Part shown: piece by piece, positions 1 through 10,244 of the stretch
How positions within the stretch are numbered: the stretch's first letter is position 1
Layout: every line of letters starts with the position of its first letter
Source of the DNA: Enchytraeus crypticus
Taxonomy: Eukaryota > Annelida > Clitellata > Enchytraeida > Enchytraeidae
Reading direction: 5' to 3'
DNA length: 64,000 nt
Assembly: GCA_905160935.1 (NCBI GenBank)
Contig: CAJHZI010000442.1
Span: 47,501-111,500, forward strand
Notes under the pieces: model-generated
What the model was told of the DNA's origin: nothing
The model's database searches: none
Seen by the model: only the letters and a program-made list of their open reading frames with translations
Made by a program: the position numbers and the translations under genes

Positions 1-40
1 ATAAGGATGCTGTCGATATCTCTTAAAAACGCATGTAATA

Positions 41-465
41 CGAGGGTTGATCAATAAGTAATGAGAAAAACAGGCGACACAACTATAAATCTGGAAAAAA
101 ACTGATACAGTTTTTTGCTCAGCAAATTTTTCTCAACATAAGTCAAGTCCTTTAACATCGTTCTGGAAGAATGATTCATAAAGCCCCTCACACCAATTTT
201 TTACGCACTTTGAAAAATTGACAATGCTGCTGCTCAAAACTTCGCTGTTACAAAAAACTGCTGCGAGAATGGCTTCGAATTGCTACAACACTCGCCATTA
301 TCGCCAGATTTGGCCCCACCAGACTTCCATCTGTTCCGATTTTGAAAAGATGATATCGTGGACAGAAATATGACAGCGACGAAAGCGTCATCCACGCCAT
401 AGATGACTGATTTGAGAAACTATGAAACAGCTTTTATTCAGATTTATTGTTTTGAACAACCCTCG
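41..465 (+). mobile_element. Mariner/Tc1 transposase remnant with inverted ends
   Basis: A decayed, internally deleted mariner-like DNA transposon. Seen: an open stretch at 217-345 encodes the mariner hallmark around the last catalytic acidic residue (SPDLAPPDFHLF), preceded by an IDNA motif that corresponds to the second catalytic Asp region. It ends at a TGA at 343-345, and further reading is frameshifted. The ends are inverted: CGAGGGTTGATCA starts at 41 and GAACAACCCTCG ends at 465. Family knowledge: these transposases cut and paste via a DD34D-type active site and duplicate TA. A TA precedes the left end but none is clear at the right. At about 425 bp it is far shorter than a 1.3-kb mariner, so it is not autonomous. 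Confidence 0.8.
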
Positions 466-1954
466 CATTCAGCTCTATTTCTATTCTTAATGTAGGATTG
501 CTTATTGTGATGGAGCTGGTATAGACCAACTCAGTCAAGCACGTCTTCATTTGAAATGTAGAATATTTTATGAGTGCTCTCTTATTATTTTCACCATACG
601 ATGAGAACGATGAGAATGAAGCTCATAGAATACTCAGGCCTACTAGGAAAAACTGTAAGAAAAATTTGCGTAAGGGCTTGTAATGAAATCTGTACCATAA
701 ATCACTAGACTAGCAACGCTAAGTAGACTTTTAGGCTAAACCGGTAGTAGGGCCCCTTATAGTTACACAAAAGAAGCATACCTTGCTGGTCCTATACGGA
801 TATACTCCTCCACCGGTGTTTTCAGAAATAGAGGCCATCATTGTAGACATATTAAGTATTGCAGACCTGGATACACTCATTCCACTTGAACTGCTTAACA
901 AAGATGCCCTTTTAAGTAGAGGAAGAAATGCCTTAAAAATTATAACAATATCGAAATGACATAAGCCCTACACTTTGCACAAGTTAAACCTGTAACTAAA
1001 CAAATATAAAACCGAACCTGTAGGCAATATAGTAAAAGATTTTTTGTTGTTGACATTTTTAAATTGACATTAATCTTTTATCGAAACTGAAACTTAAATC
1101 AAACTGAGCAGAAAGACACAATTAGAGTCAAAAATTAAAATAACTAACTTAAAAAGTTGGCCTCACATGTAGTGGGAAACAGTAGCAACTTCTGGTAGAT
1201 CTCTTTAGGACTGTGTTATTTTTATCCCATACATTTTCAAGGGGCTCAGTAGAAAATTCAGTTTCAGTGCATCGTCTTTTATCGACTCAATACATTGTTC
1301 CTAATGGATCACTGGAACGTCAGTCACATTTTAACATGAAAGGATTTCTCAACAAGGCAACTGGTGCGGCGGATTATTCTGGAAAGTAATGCTCCACTTT
1401 CAACTCAAGGGCTTTCAAATGTTCGCTAATTTAATACAGAGTTTGCTGCTCGATTTCTTCTTGATTTCTTCGTGTCCTTTCTGGAAAGCAGCAATAGTAG
1501 GTAACATGAAATACCTTAAAGTGTGACGTCCTCATGGCCAAGGTCGAATAGTGTACCAGTAGAAAATAAGTAAACAGACGCTATAACCAAAATAAAATGA
1601 GTAAATAGATACTAAAAGGCGAAGGTTGGACGCGGTTTGTTGGCAAACAAATATGGTTTTTGCATTGCTGATCCTTACACGTAAATTATAAATGCACAAA
1701 ATAATCGTTTCAAAGGTGTTTGATTGAATCTCATTAAAAGATACGAAATAATAAAATTCTTTGCGCCGGATGTAATCATAGTATATTATCATCATAGGAT
1801 CTAAAAAGAACTATCAACTTCTAAGGGATAAATGCCAAAAGTAACTAAATTTAAGAAACATTTGATAATTTTTCTGGTATTTATCACTATATTCAATGCA
1901 TTGTTTGAAAAAAAGACTTTCATCGTCAAAGACACCAAATAAATTAATTATCCT
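466..1954. other. AT-rich intergenic stretch, no gene recognised
   Basis: I recognise no gene, RNA or mobile element here. A 45-codon open stretch on the plus strand at about 823-957 (containing SEIEAIIVDILS) has no family I know and no start context. It is more likely a chance reading frame or an old transposon scrap. Confidence 0.4.
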
Positions 1955-2170
1955 TAAAATGCACCAAAAGGAGACTGAATTTTGTTACTCAAGGATACGT
2001 CCATACTCCAAAGCATAAAATGACGGAAAGATTTTTGCAAATCTTTAATAAGTTAAGTAGAAATGATTAGTAATTTAATGGCCTTTTTAACTCTGAAATA
2101 TTGTTCATGTGGTGTCCCGTAAGACCCGATTGTTCCCCTTTAAAACTTTAATAAGTTAATTTTTAAGGAA
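1955..2170 (+). repeat. Dispersed repeat, inverted copy at 52030-52245
   Basis: This segment contains blocks (for example TTTAATGGCCTTTTTAACTC, about 2073-2092) that reappear reverse-complemented at 52030-52245 in the same order and spacing. Neither copy has coding potential. It is probably an old transposon of unknown class. Confidence 0.6.
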
Positions 2171-2229
2171 AACTCGTTAAGTTGCAAAGTTAAATGTATA
2201 TTTACATATTTAATTGTTACATATTATAA

Positions 2230-2692
2230 TAATAGAAAAGAACTATTAACAAAAAGTCTAAAGAAAGACACAAAGATAAAAATAGTGAAAACTGTGGTTT
2301 GGACCAAGCTATTGTATGGATGTGAGACAGGGACCCTAAAGAAGGAAGATATTAGGAAACTGGAGGCGTTAAAAATGTGGATTTGGAGAAGAATGGAGAG
2401 GATTAGCTGGACCAAAAGGTTACAAATGAGGAAGTCCTGGAGAGAGTTGGCACAGATAGACAGTTGATAAATGTATTAAGAAATAGGAAGAAGAGTTCGA
2501 TAGGACACATTCTAAGGGAGGAGGTCTATTAATGGAAGGAAAAAGAGGCAGGGGCAGGCCGAGATTAGGCATGTTAGATGATTTAAAGACCCACTCATAT
2601 GTGGATATGAAGAGGAAAGCGGAAGACAGAGAACAGTGGAGGCGTTATATACCATGGACCTGCCAGTAGGCAGTGCACTATGAGAGAGATTA
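2230..2692 (+). mobile_element. RTE-like LINE, 5'-truncated 3' end
   Basis: The 3' end of a non-LTR retrotransposon. Seen: 2285-2467 encodes the C-terminal segment that follows the reverse transcriptase, with LLYGCETGTL, then KLEALKMWIWRRMERISWT; a frame change leads to NRKKSSIGHILRE and a GRGRPRLG-like stretch near 2540-2570. The copy ends with ACCTGCCAGTAGGCAGTGCA near 2656 and a (GA)n tail. Family knowledge: this C-terminal module is typical of LINEs annotated as craniofacial-development-protein-2-like (RTE/BovB type). The clade assignment is inference. At least twelve other fragments of this family lie in the window. The copy is 5'-truncated and frameshifted, hence dead. Confidence 0.8.
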
Positions 2693-2814
2693 TAATCATA
2701 GACTATACAATTAATATATCAGATTTTGATGATTCAGCACTTCTGCTTAAAGAATTAAATATATTCAACTGTATATAGAAATGACTATACTACAATTAAC
2801 TGTCATTAATACAT

Positions 2815-2985
2815 GTTCTTAAACAAGTAGGCTACATAAGGTAGGGACAAGGCATACATTTTGTGAAGGGATTAACTTGTTGATCTAAGGAGTGCTCTTA
2901 TGGAGCGAGAAAGCAGACTTTGAGTATGAATATATACATTGAACCTGCCGCTACGCAGTGCACTGAAGAGAGAGAAACAAGTACA
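2815..2985 (+). mobile_element. SINE B fragment (3' part)
   Basis: A short retroposon without coding capacity, related to 62864-63224 (minus, longest copy) and 9885-10150 (minus). It holds AGGGATTAACTTGTTGATCT and GGAGTGCTCTTATGGAG. It ends in TTGAACCTGCCGCTACGCAG TGCACTGAAGAGAGAG, which resembles the 3' end of the RTE LINE just upstream. The 5' head is missing, so the copy is 5'-truncated. Confidence 0.65.
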
Positions 2986-3532
2986 TGTAATTACGCCCGT
3001 CGAGTTTAACGTTAGCACCATGCCATTTCGCCATCACCGCATGCATTTCTTTATTCCGCTATGGGTCATTCCAGAATAAGATATTTTTAAAATAAATAAT
3101 AATATTATGATGCCGTATAAGCTCAATTGAAATCGCTTTAAATTTTAAATATTTCATTTTGCATATCGGCTTGTATATATCTCAATAGAGCTTGATGCTG
3201 TCATGACAATATAGCACTGTAATTTGTGTATAATTTTTTTTTCTATTTCAGTCAAAGTTATTTTGAATCATTTCGACGAAAATTAACTTAATTTCAGCAT
3301 TTTTAAGACAAATAATGCAATAAAGATCGTAGGGAAGGATGAAAATCATTTGAGCACCAGAATAAGAGTTGTAATTTTATACGAAAGGACCATTTAAACT
3401 GCTCGGAATCGATAGTGTTATCAAGACAACAGCAACAGTAAAAATGATAAGAAAAGTCTCTTCTTCATTTTTATGCAATATCAAAGTAGATTACATACAC
3501 ATAGTATAGACCTATAAATTAAGTGATTTAAC

Positions 3533-4906
3533 TAGAGTTGACCGCTCACTGCTCTTTAGATTCACTAAGTGCTGCTCTTTGAAGTGAGCTGCTCTCACTC
3601 ACAGCTCAGTGCTCTCTAAGAGCTGCTCTCAGAGAGCAGTTGTAGTTCACTGTTTTATAACACAACATGTTCTAGTTCACAGTTTTATAACACACATATG
3701 CTGCACTATGTCGTTATGCGACGCAGTGCAGTATATGCTGCTCTGTTCGATACATGCTGCACTGTGTCGTATAAGCAGCATATGCAGCATGTAAGGCCAT
3801 CCGTTTTTTCCTAGCCCTAAATATCTCGACTATTATTGACCTTTGAACCATGAGATCAGCATATTTGACCCACTATATAGCCTTGTGTACATCGTGGTAT
3901 GCTTATTTTTGGTTTGACGTAGTCCGTGTTACGGGCCCTAGGAATAAAAACCTAAAATTTGTGGAAGATATGGCTTTCAGAAGGCTTATATATTTCCATA
4001 CATAAGCCTTCTGAAAGCCATATCTTCCACATCAGGAGGCGTAGATTTACAATTCGGGCCAAGGCGGGATTACCCCACAATAAAGGACATTGAAATTTTC
4101 ACAATTTAGACAAATTTAGAGAAAAAGGTCAAGATTCAACCGACTTCCAAGCCGAATTAAACGCCGAATGCGAATGTGGAACCAAGTACCTAACAGGAAA
4201 ATTGTCAGGGTTAAGAATGTTAAGTGTCAAGGTCGACGTCGGTCTTCGAGACTACTTTACAGAAAGAGTTTAATAATAATAAGCTAAATAAAATTACATT
4301 TAAAGTTATAATTGATATTTAGTTATTGCGTCAAATTGTTTTTCTAACTGCAAATCTACCACCATCAAACTGACGATTCGTCTCTAACAGACAAATCGTA
4401 TTGTACTGTATCAAGCAATTTTTAGCAACAGTGCATCAACAGTCCTATACTACTTTACTCTTCGTTATATGTAATTATGTAATATGTAGCTATACTTAGC
4501 AAGTAGGTCTGCATTTAAGGAACCTACATTTAAGTTAGTTTGAGTAAATAAATATTTCTGTTCATTCAAGGCCATTTCAGAGATGATAGATAGGTAAGAC
4601 TGATGACCTTGGAGCCATACACTGATTAGTGGTAATAATTGATTTTTCTGACTATCACTTCCTCGTTTGTATTTTGTAAACTACTAGAAGTCACGTAGGC
4701 CACACAGACACAGAGCAGTTACAGTAGTAAGTGCCTGAACCAATTGAGAGCAGTGAACATTAGACACTATTCAGCGCAGTTAATGTAGTAAGTGCCTGGA
4801 CCATTTGAGAGCAGTGAGAACTGTGAGCAGCTCAAAAGAGTCCGCTCATAGCTGTGCGAGTCGTTTATATGCTGCTCTCACTGATGAGTCGTAAAGCACA
4901 TCACTA
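3533..4906. mobile_element. Non-autonomous hAT-like insertion, 8-bp TSD
   Basis: An insertion of about 1.37 kb inside the dispersed repeat. Seen: perfect 8-bp target duplications GATTTAAC at 3525-3532 and 4907-4914, and ends beginning TAGAGTTGACCGC and (reverse complement) TAGTGATGTGCTT, an imperfect inverted repeat. The uninterrupted site exists in the second repeat copy near 48020. Both ends are rich in a degenerate AGTGCTGCTCTC-like satellite. Family knowledge: an 8-bp duplication and TAG/CAG-starting ends fit hAT. It has no transposase. Confidence 0.75.
3961..4030. repeat. Perfect 29-bp inverted repeat (hairpin)
   Basis: Arms 3961-3989 and 4002-4030 are exact reverse complements (arm begins GTGGAAGATATGGCTTTCAG) around a 12-nt loop. 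It lies inside the hAT-like insertion and would form a stable hairpin. Confidence 0.9.
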
Positions 4907-5220
4907 GATTTAACTATGGAAATTTTGCAAAATCATATTTAATTGCTAAGTTTTAGGTACATTAAATTTCAATAAGTTACATTAGATAACATATCTATAT
5001 GACTATCAATTTAACTTTCAAAGATTTGGTTACCAAATTTAATGATTTCAGAACATATTTTAAGTATATTATATCAAGAATTATGTGGCTTCCTTAGGTG
5101 CATGTCGTGAAGTGAACTGACCTAGAAACGAAGATTGATCTAGGTCAGGTCACTTGCTTCCTATCGGGTGGATTTTTTTCACAATGGTCTATAGACCATT
5201 GCGAAACCCAATACATTGAT

Positions 5221-6316
5221 TATATAATTATATATAATCAATGATTATATTAATCATTGATTATATTAATATATAATCATTGATTATATTAATATATATA
5301 TTGCGAAATACAATACACTGCAATCAGAATATCTTTTGAAATAGGAAAATTTTATATCAAATCTTCTGAATGTTGATTTGATACTCAGCAATAAATTTAA
5401 GTACAAAGCTGTTTAAGCATGCTCGAAAATTCACAATCTAAATTGATATTGAAACAATTGTTTAAGAGTTGAACAGAAATGTTTAAAAATTTCACAATTG
5501 AAATTAAATTGAAATCAAAATGAATTATCAACAATTGAAATGAAGGTGAAATAAATTTCTCAGTAGAAATTAAATTGAAATGATTTCAACAATTGAATTA
5601 TAATTCAATTGTGAAAATCATTTCAAGCTAATTAATTCACTGTGTAATACAATTCTTGTTCCTCTTGATTTAAACATTGTTTCTGATTGGAATTTCCATG
5701 GTGATTCCAAATATGTAATGGTTTTGTTGTATCATCACCGGTTACAAGTATATTTGAGATTTACTATTATCACAATTTTCAATTGTTATTTAATGTTCAT
5801 TTCGTTTTAGGTTCCATATGATAAACTTTAATCGTAAGTATTTCAAATTTAATTGAACAGTATACAAGTACACAGTGTAAGAATCATCTCGCTAGTTTCT
5901 GTTGTCTGCGGAAATTATTGGTAGCAAACAAGCCTCACGAAGTACAGAAAAGGATCCAAAATACTACATTGCTTTTCGTCTCTATTTTGGAAGGTTAATT
6001 GGAGATTACTCACTTTTTTAACGCAAAGAAGGGATTTTTTACCTACCCTAAAACCCCAAGAAGAGGAGGTGTCAAATCGGCCTAATACTTAATAATATTA
6101 ACTCATTTGCATACATAGGGCTATTGAAACCTTTCCGTCTACTAAAGTAGCCATAATCAAAACAAGTTGTATTTTGCTTAAATGCGGGTTTCCTCGATCC
6201 TTATACAAGGCATTATTTAATTCAAGTAATCTGTATACATGTATATCAAATCTTGATCCTTCAGCTTAGCGAAAAGACTGAAATAATATTTAGTATGACT
6301 AATTAGGCCTATTTAC
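5221..6316. other. AT-rich sequence with small repeats; SDR intron side
   Basis: No gene recognised. At 5221-5300 the motif ATAATCATTGATTATATTAA is repeated about three times. At 5575-5626 two 26-bp arms form an imperfect palindrome centred on TTGAATTATAATTCAA. The last bases before 6317 include the splice donor of SDR exon 3 (GTAAAT on the minus strand, 6316-6311). I looked for the SDR YxxxK exon on the minus strand from 6316 to 1 and did not find it. Confidence 0.5.
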
Positions 6317-6507
6317 CTTACACATCATTAAAGGTGCCACAGCGTTTGTACTGAAATCAAGCATCATCAAATCCGGGTTAACATCCACCAAGCTGTCAGT
6401 AGTAGATTTCACCCCCGCATTATTAAACAGAACATTCAGTCCTTGATCCTCCAGTTTACTTTCTACCCACTCCACCAGTTTAGGATATGAATCATAATCT
6501 AGAACAT
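6317..6507 (-). CDS. SDR family oxidoreductase, exon 3
   Basis: Third coding exon seen of a short-chain dehydrogenase/reductase. It runs on the minus strand from 6507 to 6317 (191 nt): two bases complete the Asp codon begun at the end of exon 2, then 63 codons. Seen: LNVLFNNAGV, the SDR NNAG motif that stabilises the central beta-sheet, preceded by DYDSYPKLVEWVESKL and followed by NPDLMMLDFSTNAVAPLMMCK's helix. The acceptor is TTGAAG (6513-6508; a purine before AG, acceptable) and the donor is AAG|GTAAAT. It leaves in phase 0. The Ser and YxxxK catalytic residues belong to later exons that are not seen here. The reading frame is open and in phase with exons 1 and 2, so I take it as functional. 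Confidence 0.85.
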
Positions 6508-6711
6508 CTTCAAGCAATAGCGCACAATACAACATTTCGACAACAATGAGCCATAACCTAATTTACAGTTCTAAATAGACTCATACGAAATTATATATGG
6601 AAATAGCTTGTAGAGATTAATGCAGTAAAGGCGAACTACATAATCCTCTGCTGTAAGAAATTATATATAGACCATAAAAAATGGATAAGAAAATTTATTC
6701 AGGATCTGCAT

Positions 6712-6965
6712 TAGACGGTGGGATTTGCGCACTTGGTTTAGTTGCGCGTCAATTATCGAAGTTAAGCTGCATCGACCTTGGTTAGTACTTTGTGGGTGAC
6801 CACCTTGGAAGACCGAGTGTTGGTAAAAGCTTAGGAAGGAAAAAAAATCCCAGGGTGATGGAAGGTTATTAGTAAATCCGCGCCGGCTGCAATCGATGCG
6901 CCATCAAAAGGCAACGATTACTAATAACCATGGAAAGGAAGGAGGAAATGGGTCTTAAACAAGCA
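6712..6965 (+). mobile_element. 5S rRNA-derived SINE (SINE3-like)
   Basis: Seen: 6757-6830 reads like the second half of 5S rRNA (GAAGTTAAGC, CTTGGTTAGTACTTTGTGGG, TGACCACCTTGGAAGACC, GAGTGTTGG). It is followed by a non-5S body ending GCAACGATTACTAATAACCA TGGAAAGGAAGGAGGAAAT. The same body end recurs at 57090-57137 without the 5S head. Family knowledge: SINE3 elements have a 5S head carrying the internal promoter (A box, IE, C box). A lone 5S pseudogene is the alternative, but the shared tail elsewhere argues for a SINE. The first half of the 5S part is degenerate. Confidence 0.7.
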
Positions 6966-8039
6966 TCTGTGCTTCCTGACCCAGTGTGCCGTTATGTTTA
7001 TCCATGCTCAAGGCCAAGCTCAAGGTCACTGATTATTATTTTGGAAAAAAGCACATCAACAGCCTCAACCATTACCGCCTTGGTATAGAGATTAAACAGT
7101 AGAACTAAAATATTCCAATGAATACATTTAGTTTGAACATCTACATATAAATCCTAACTTTAGGTTAATATATCTTAATAGAACATGTGCAATTTATTGC
7201 TAAATCTAACATTGTCATATTTATCAGTATTTTAGATATGAATAATTGCAATTTTTGTACCGTGAACTGTTTTTTAAATTTAATTGTATCCTTTGTGGGC
7301 ATGCATCACAGCTTTCGGGCCTGTATATCCATTTTCACGTCATTCGATACATGGTGTACAGTGTCGTTGTGATTTGATTTTCACGAAATAAAACATCTAT
7401 CTATCTAGCATAATACTTGGAATGCCGATTCCTAATTAATGCTTGGACTATTGAACTAGTTCGACGGGTTTAGTTTGGTTCAGCTTGCGCACACGATGTT
7501 GTCGTTTAATTAGCTGACGAGCTCGTAGATTGATGTAATGACTGAGTCGTTTTTGATGTCTTAGTGCTGTCTTTCTTATTTTATCTACTACCAGAGGTAT
7601 TTTCAGAAAAAAGGTTGGCGCCTCCGGGGCTGCCACACGTGTTTAATTTTGCTCCTGCATTTTATTCGCGTTTTCTGTAAATATCTTCGTACTTAGGGTG
7701 ATTTCGTGGATATTTTATAGCTGATATATGTTACGAATCTGTTCTGCTTATGACTGCTAACAATTTTGATATAATTATTAAGTGATTTACTCTATTAATC
7801 AACAATTAAAAAATCGATATCACTTGATTATTTCATAAAGTACTCTTAGCTGGCTAACTCGTGCTGCAGCATCTGAACAAGGTCACGAAATCTCTATATC
7901 AAAGTTTAGATTTTAGCTCTGGTTGTCTACTGAGTTTCATAAGAACATTATCAAAATCAACAACTTTTATCTAATGGAGATAAAAGTTCTAATCTCTTTT
8001 CGTCGACATGTAATAATGGATTTATTTAATTGATTATCG
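6966..8039. other. SDR intron 2 sequence; possible retroposon tail
   Basis: No gene is recognised. A segment ending near 7400 has a polyadenylation-like AATAAA followed by (ATCT)n, which resembles the 3' tail of a LINE or SINE but could not be assigned. A 62-codon minus-strand frame at 7636-7448 is basic (RKTALRHQKRLSHY) and has no family I know. Confidence 0.35.
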
Positions 8040-9312
8040 CTCATCTTTCTATACGTATAACAGAGAACGGTTGTACAGCTTGCGCCGCAGCACCCTCGCC
8101 TCTCGCATCAGCAGCCTAGCACTACACAATCTAGCCCTGAATGGAATACTGCGCTACAGGGGTTGTATGTAGGGAAGGGGCAAGCAAAGGCCTATAACCG
8201 TACACATCAACCGCGAGGTTACCAACCCGTGTGCAGTCACCTAGAGAGAGATATCTTAAACCTATTGTAATTAATAATTCTACAACTACCATAAGTCAAC
8301 AAGCTAACTCCCATTTTCAAACACCATCTCTATATATGTTCAACGCCCGTTCTAATGCCAAACTTAATGCCCTACAATACATTACTGCGGACATCATTGG
8401 AATGTCCATTGACATTGGAATCATTGTCGAATCCCATCTAAAGCTGAAACATGCTGCTAGTTTCGAACATATCTCTGGGTACACTTCACTTCGAAGGGAT
8501 CGGATAGGCCGTAGAGGTGGCGGTGTAATAGTTTACGTAAACAATAGATAGCATAGTTCAGTAGTGGATACTATTGATGACAACAAGCACTTTGAAGTCT
8601 TATGGATAAAAATTGCTGATAATAGAAAAACTATTGTTATTGACGCTCTTTATCACCCCCCAAATTCAATCTATCACACTAAGAAATTCCTGAGCTATCT
8701 TTCTAACTGTATTGAATCCTTTAGTAATTCGAGCGATCTTATTATTTTAACAGGTGATTTTAACGGTATTAAGGCTAACTGTATATGTGAGATGACTGGT
8801 CTCCAAGACCTTGTATCTAAGCCTACACGTGGTAAAAATGTATTAGATCATATCTTTGTGTCTAATGTTCTGTACAGTAAAATAAAAATAATTAATTCTG
8901 TAGCAATCAGTGACCATTCTGCGATTGTTGCATATAATGGAGACGTTAAAATATGTACTAGGCCTACCAAATCTCGGCAGAGTCATATATTTCGCTCAAA
9001 AACTCCGGAAAATACTGCTAAATATCTTGAATTTTTAGATACTATTCCTGCTTCTGAATTGTATGACACCTCTAGTGAAAACGTTAAAGATACCTTTGAT
9101 TAAAAGAGTAAAAGTGATTTTACTCTAAGGCTAAGTTTCTTCTAGACAGATTCTTCCAACTTAAAACAGTTACCTTAACCTCATCTGATCCAGAATATAT
9201 CACCCCCGAAATTAAATCATTGCTAAGACAAAGAAACTCTTTTTCATAAATGTAAATTAGATATGGCTAATTCCCCCGATAACAGTGTCTTCGCTGAGCT
9301 ATTATACGTTAA
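8040..9312 (+). pseudogene. CR1-like LINE: endonuclease part (split element)
   Basis: The 5' half of a CR1/L2-superfamily LINE. Seen: two frames (8231-8551, 8564-9103) of an apurinic-like endonuclease: NARS, RGGGVIVYV, then LYHPPNS, LTGDFNG, LDHIFVS and the catalytic SDHSAIVAY. This is followed by the linker PEYITPEIKSLLRQRN after 9190. Stops interrupt it at 8549-8551 and 9101-9103. Family knowledge: the endonuclease nicks target DNA to prime reverse transcription. The coding region stops at about 9312, where the hAT transposon interrupts it, and resumes at 13330 with DLWSAVKKSL and the reverse transcriptase. It is dead because of stops and the insertion. Confidence 0.85.
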
Positions 9313-9549
9313 ATAAGCACTGTGAAGTGGAGTAAAGATCCTGGTGTTGTTTGTTTACAATTATAGGAAAAACCCTAGGTCTGTCAGCTGATTTACAGCT
9401 GTTCTAAATTCTAGGCTTCTAGCTCAGTTGAGACATAACAGTTAAGACATAGCTGGATAGGCCATATGTTAAGACTGAATGAGGAAAAATAATATGAGTG
9501 CAAAGGGTTAAACGTGCGCAACGCGAACAAATTGATCTTAAATTATTTT

Positions 9550-9830
9550 AATTTACAATAATAATCATCATCTTCCCTTGAATCTCAGTTTAGCTAGAGT
9601 CGGGATACGAATATAGCCTACCGTTTCCATTTGTTTTACAAAATTTTGTAGCAATTGCTGGAGCCTATAGGTGCTCTCCAACCGTGTGCCCTTTCTGACG
9701 TTGGTTTGGATCTTATCATGATCTTAGACTCTTAGTGCTTTGCCGCCTTTACGACTCGTGGACACGCGTCGTGCAATCTACGTTTGGTCTATTCTCCAGT
9801 AACCCGGACACAACACGGGTAATTTATTAT
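9550..9830 (-). mobile_element. SINE A copy
   Basis: Matches the copy at 15191-15468 in reverse orientation. The (GAT)n tail lies at the left (AATCATCATCTTCCCTT), then GTCGGGATACGAAT, GGTGCTCTCCAACCG, CTGACGTTGGTTTGGATCTT and the head GGACACAACACGGG at 9815-9828. Short TAATTTA flanks on both sides may be target duplications. Confidence 0.7.
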
Positions 9831-9884
9831 ATTAAATATTATTAATAAATAATAATTAAATATTATATTTAATTATTGTCTCTC

Positions 9885-10150
9885 TCTCTCTCTAGTCTCC
9901 TGCCAAGCGGTAGGTCCCAGGCACATATTAATAATCGGAATCTACTTTGGCGCTCCGTACAGAGCACTCCCTAGAATCCTAGATCAACAAAGTTAAGCCT
10001 TACACAACAGGTTAAGCCTTAACCATGCCAAATTGGCCTATAGCTTGGGAAAAATATGGTTTCTGATGTGATTTCCTATTGGCTTCCTTAGCTTGTGCTT
10101 TTGTAGTCTCTTACGTTACGTGCAAGTAACGGTTGGTATATTTTACATGT
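9885..10150 (-). mobile_element. SINE B copy, degenerate
   Basis: Begins with (TC)n and TAGTCTCCTGCCAAGCGGTA, the complement of the LINE-like 3' end. It continues through GAGCACTCCCTAGAATCC, TAGATCAACAAAGTTAAG and GGGAAAAATATGGTTTC, in the same order as the fuller copy at 62864-63224. Strongly diverged; the head is not recognisable. Confidence 0.55.
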
Positions 10151-10244
10151 TTTCATTATTTCAGGTTAACTTGCAGATCAACTTATGTACAAATCAATTA
10201 TCAATAATAATTGCCAGCCTTTAATATTAACAGTGTTAAATAAA

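Larger units (their letters stand above)
2983..5220 (+). repeat. Long dispersed repeat, copy 1 (interrupted)
   Basis: A non-coding repeat whose second copy lies inverted at 45264-48625. Shared blocks run in the same order: TACATGTAATTACGCCCGTC at the left edge, the region around 3060-3500, the flanks of 3533-4906, and TTATGTGGCTTCCTTAGGTG near 5082. Copy 1 is split by the insertion at 3533-4906. Copy 2 lacks that insertion but carries an L2 LINE instead. No reading frame of note; class unknown. Confidence 0.7.
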
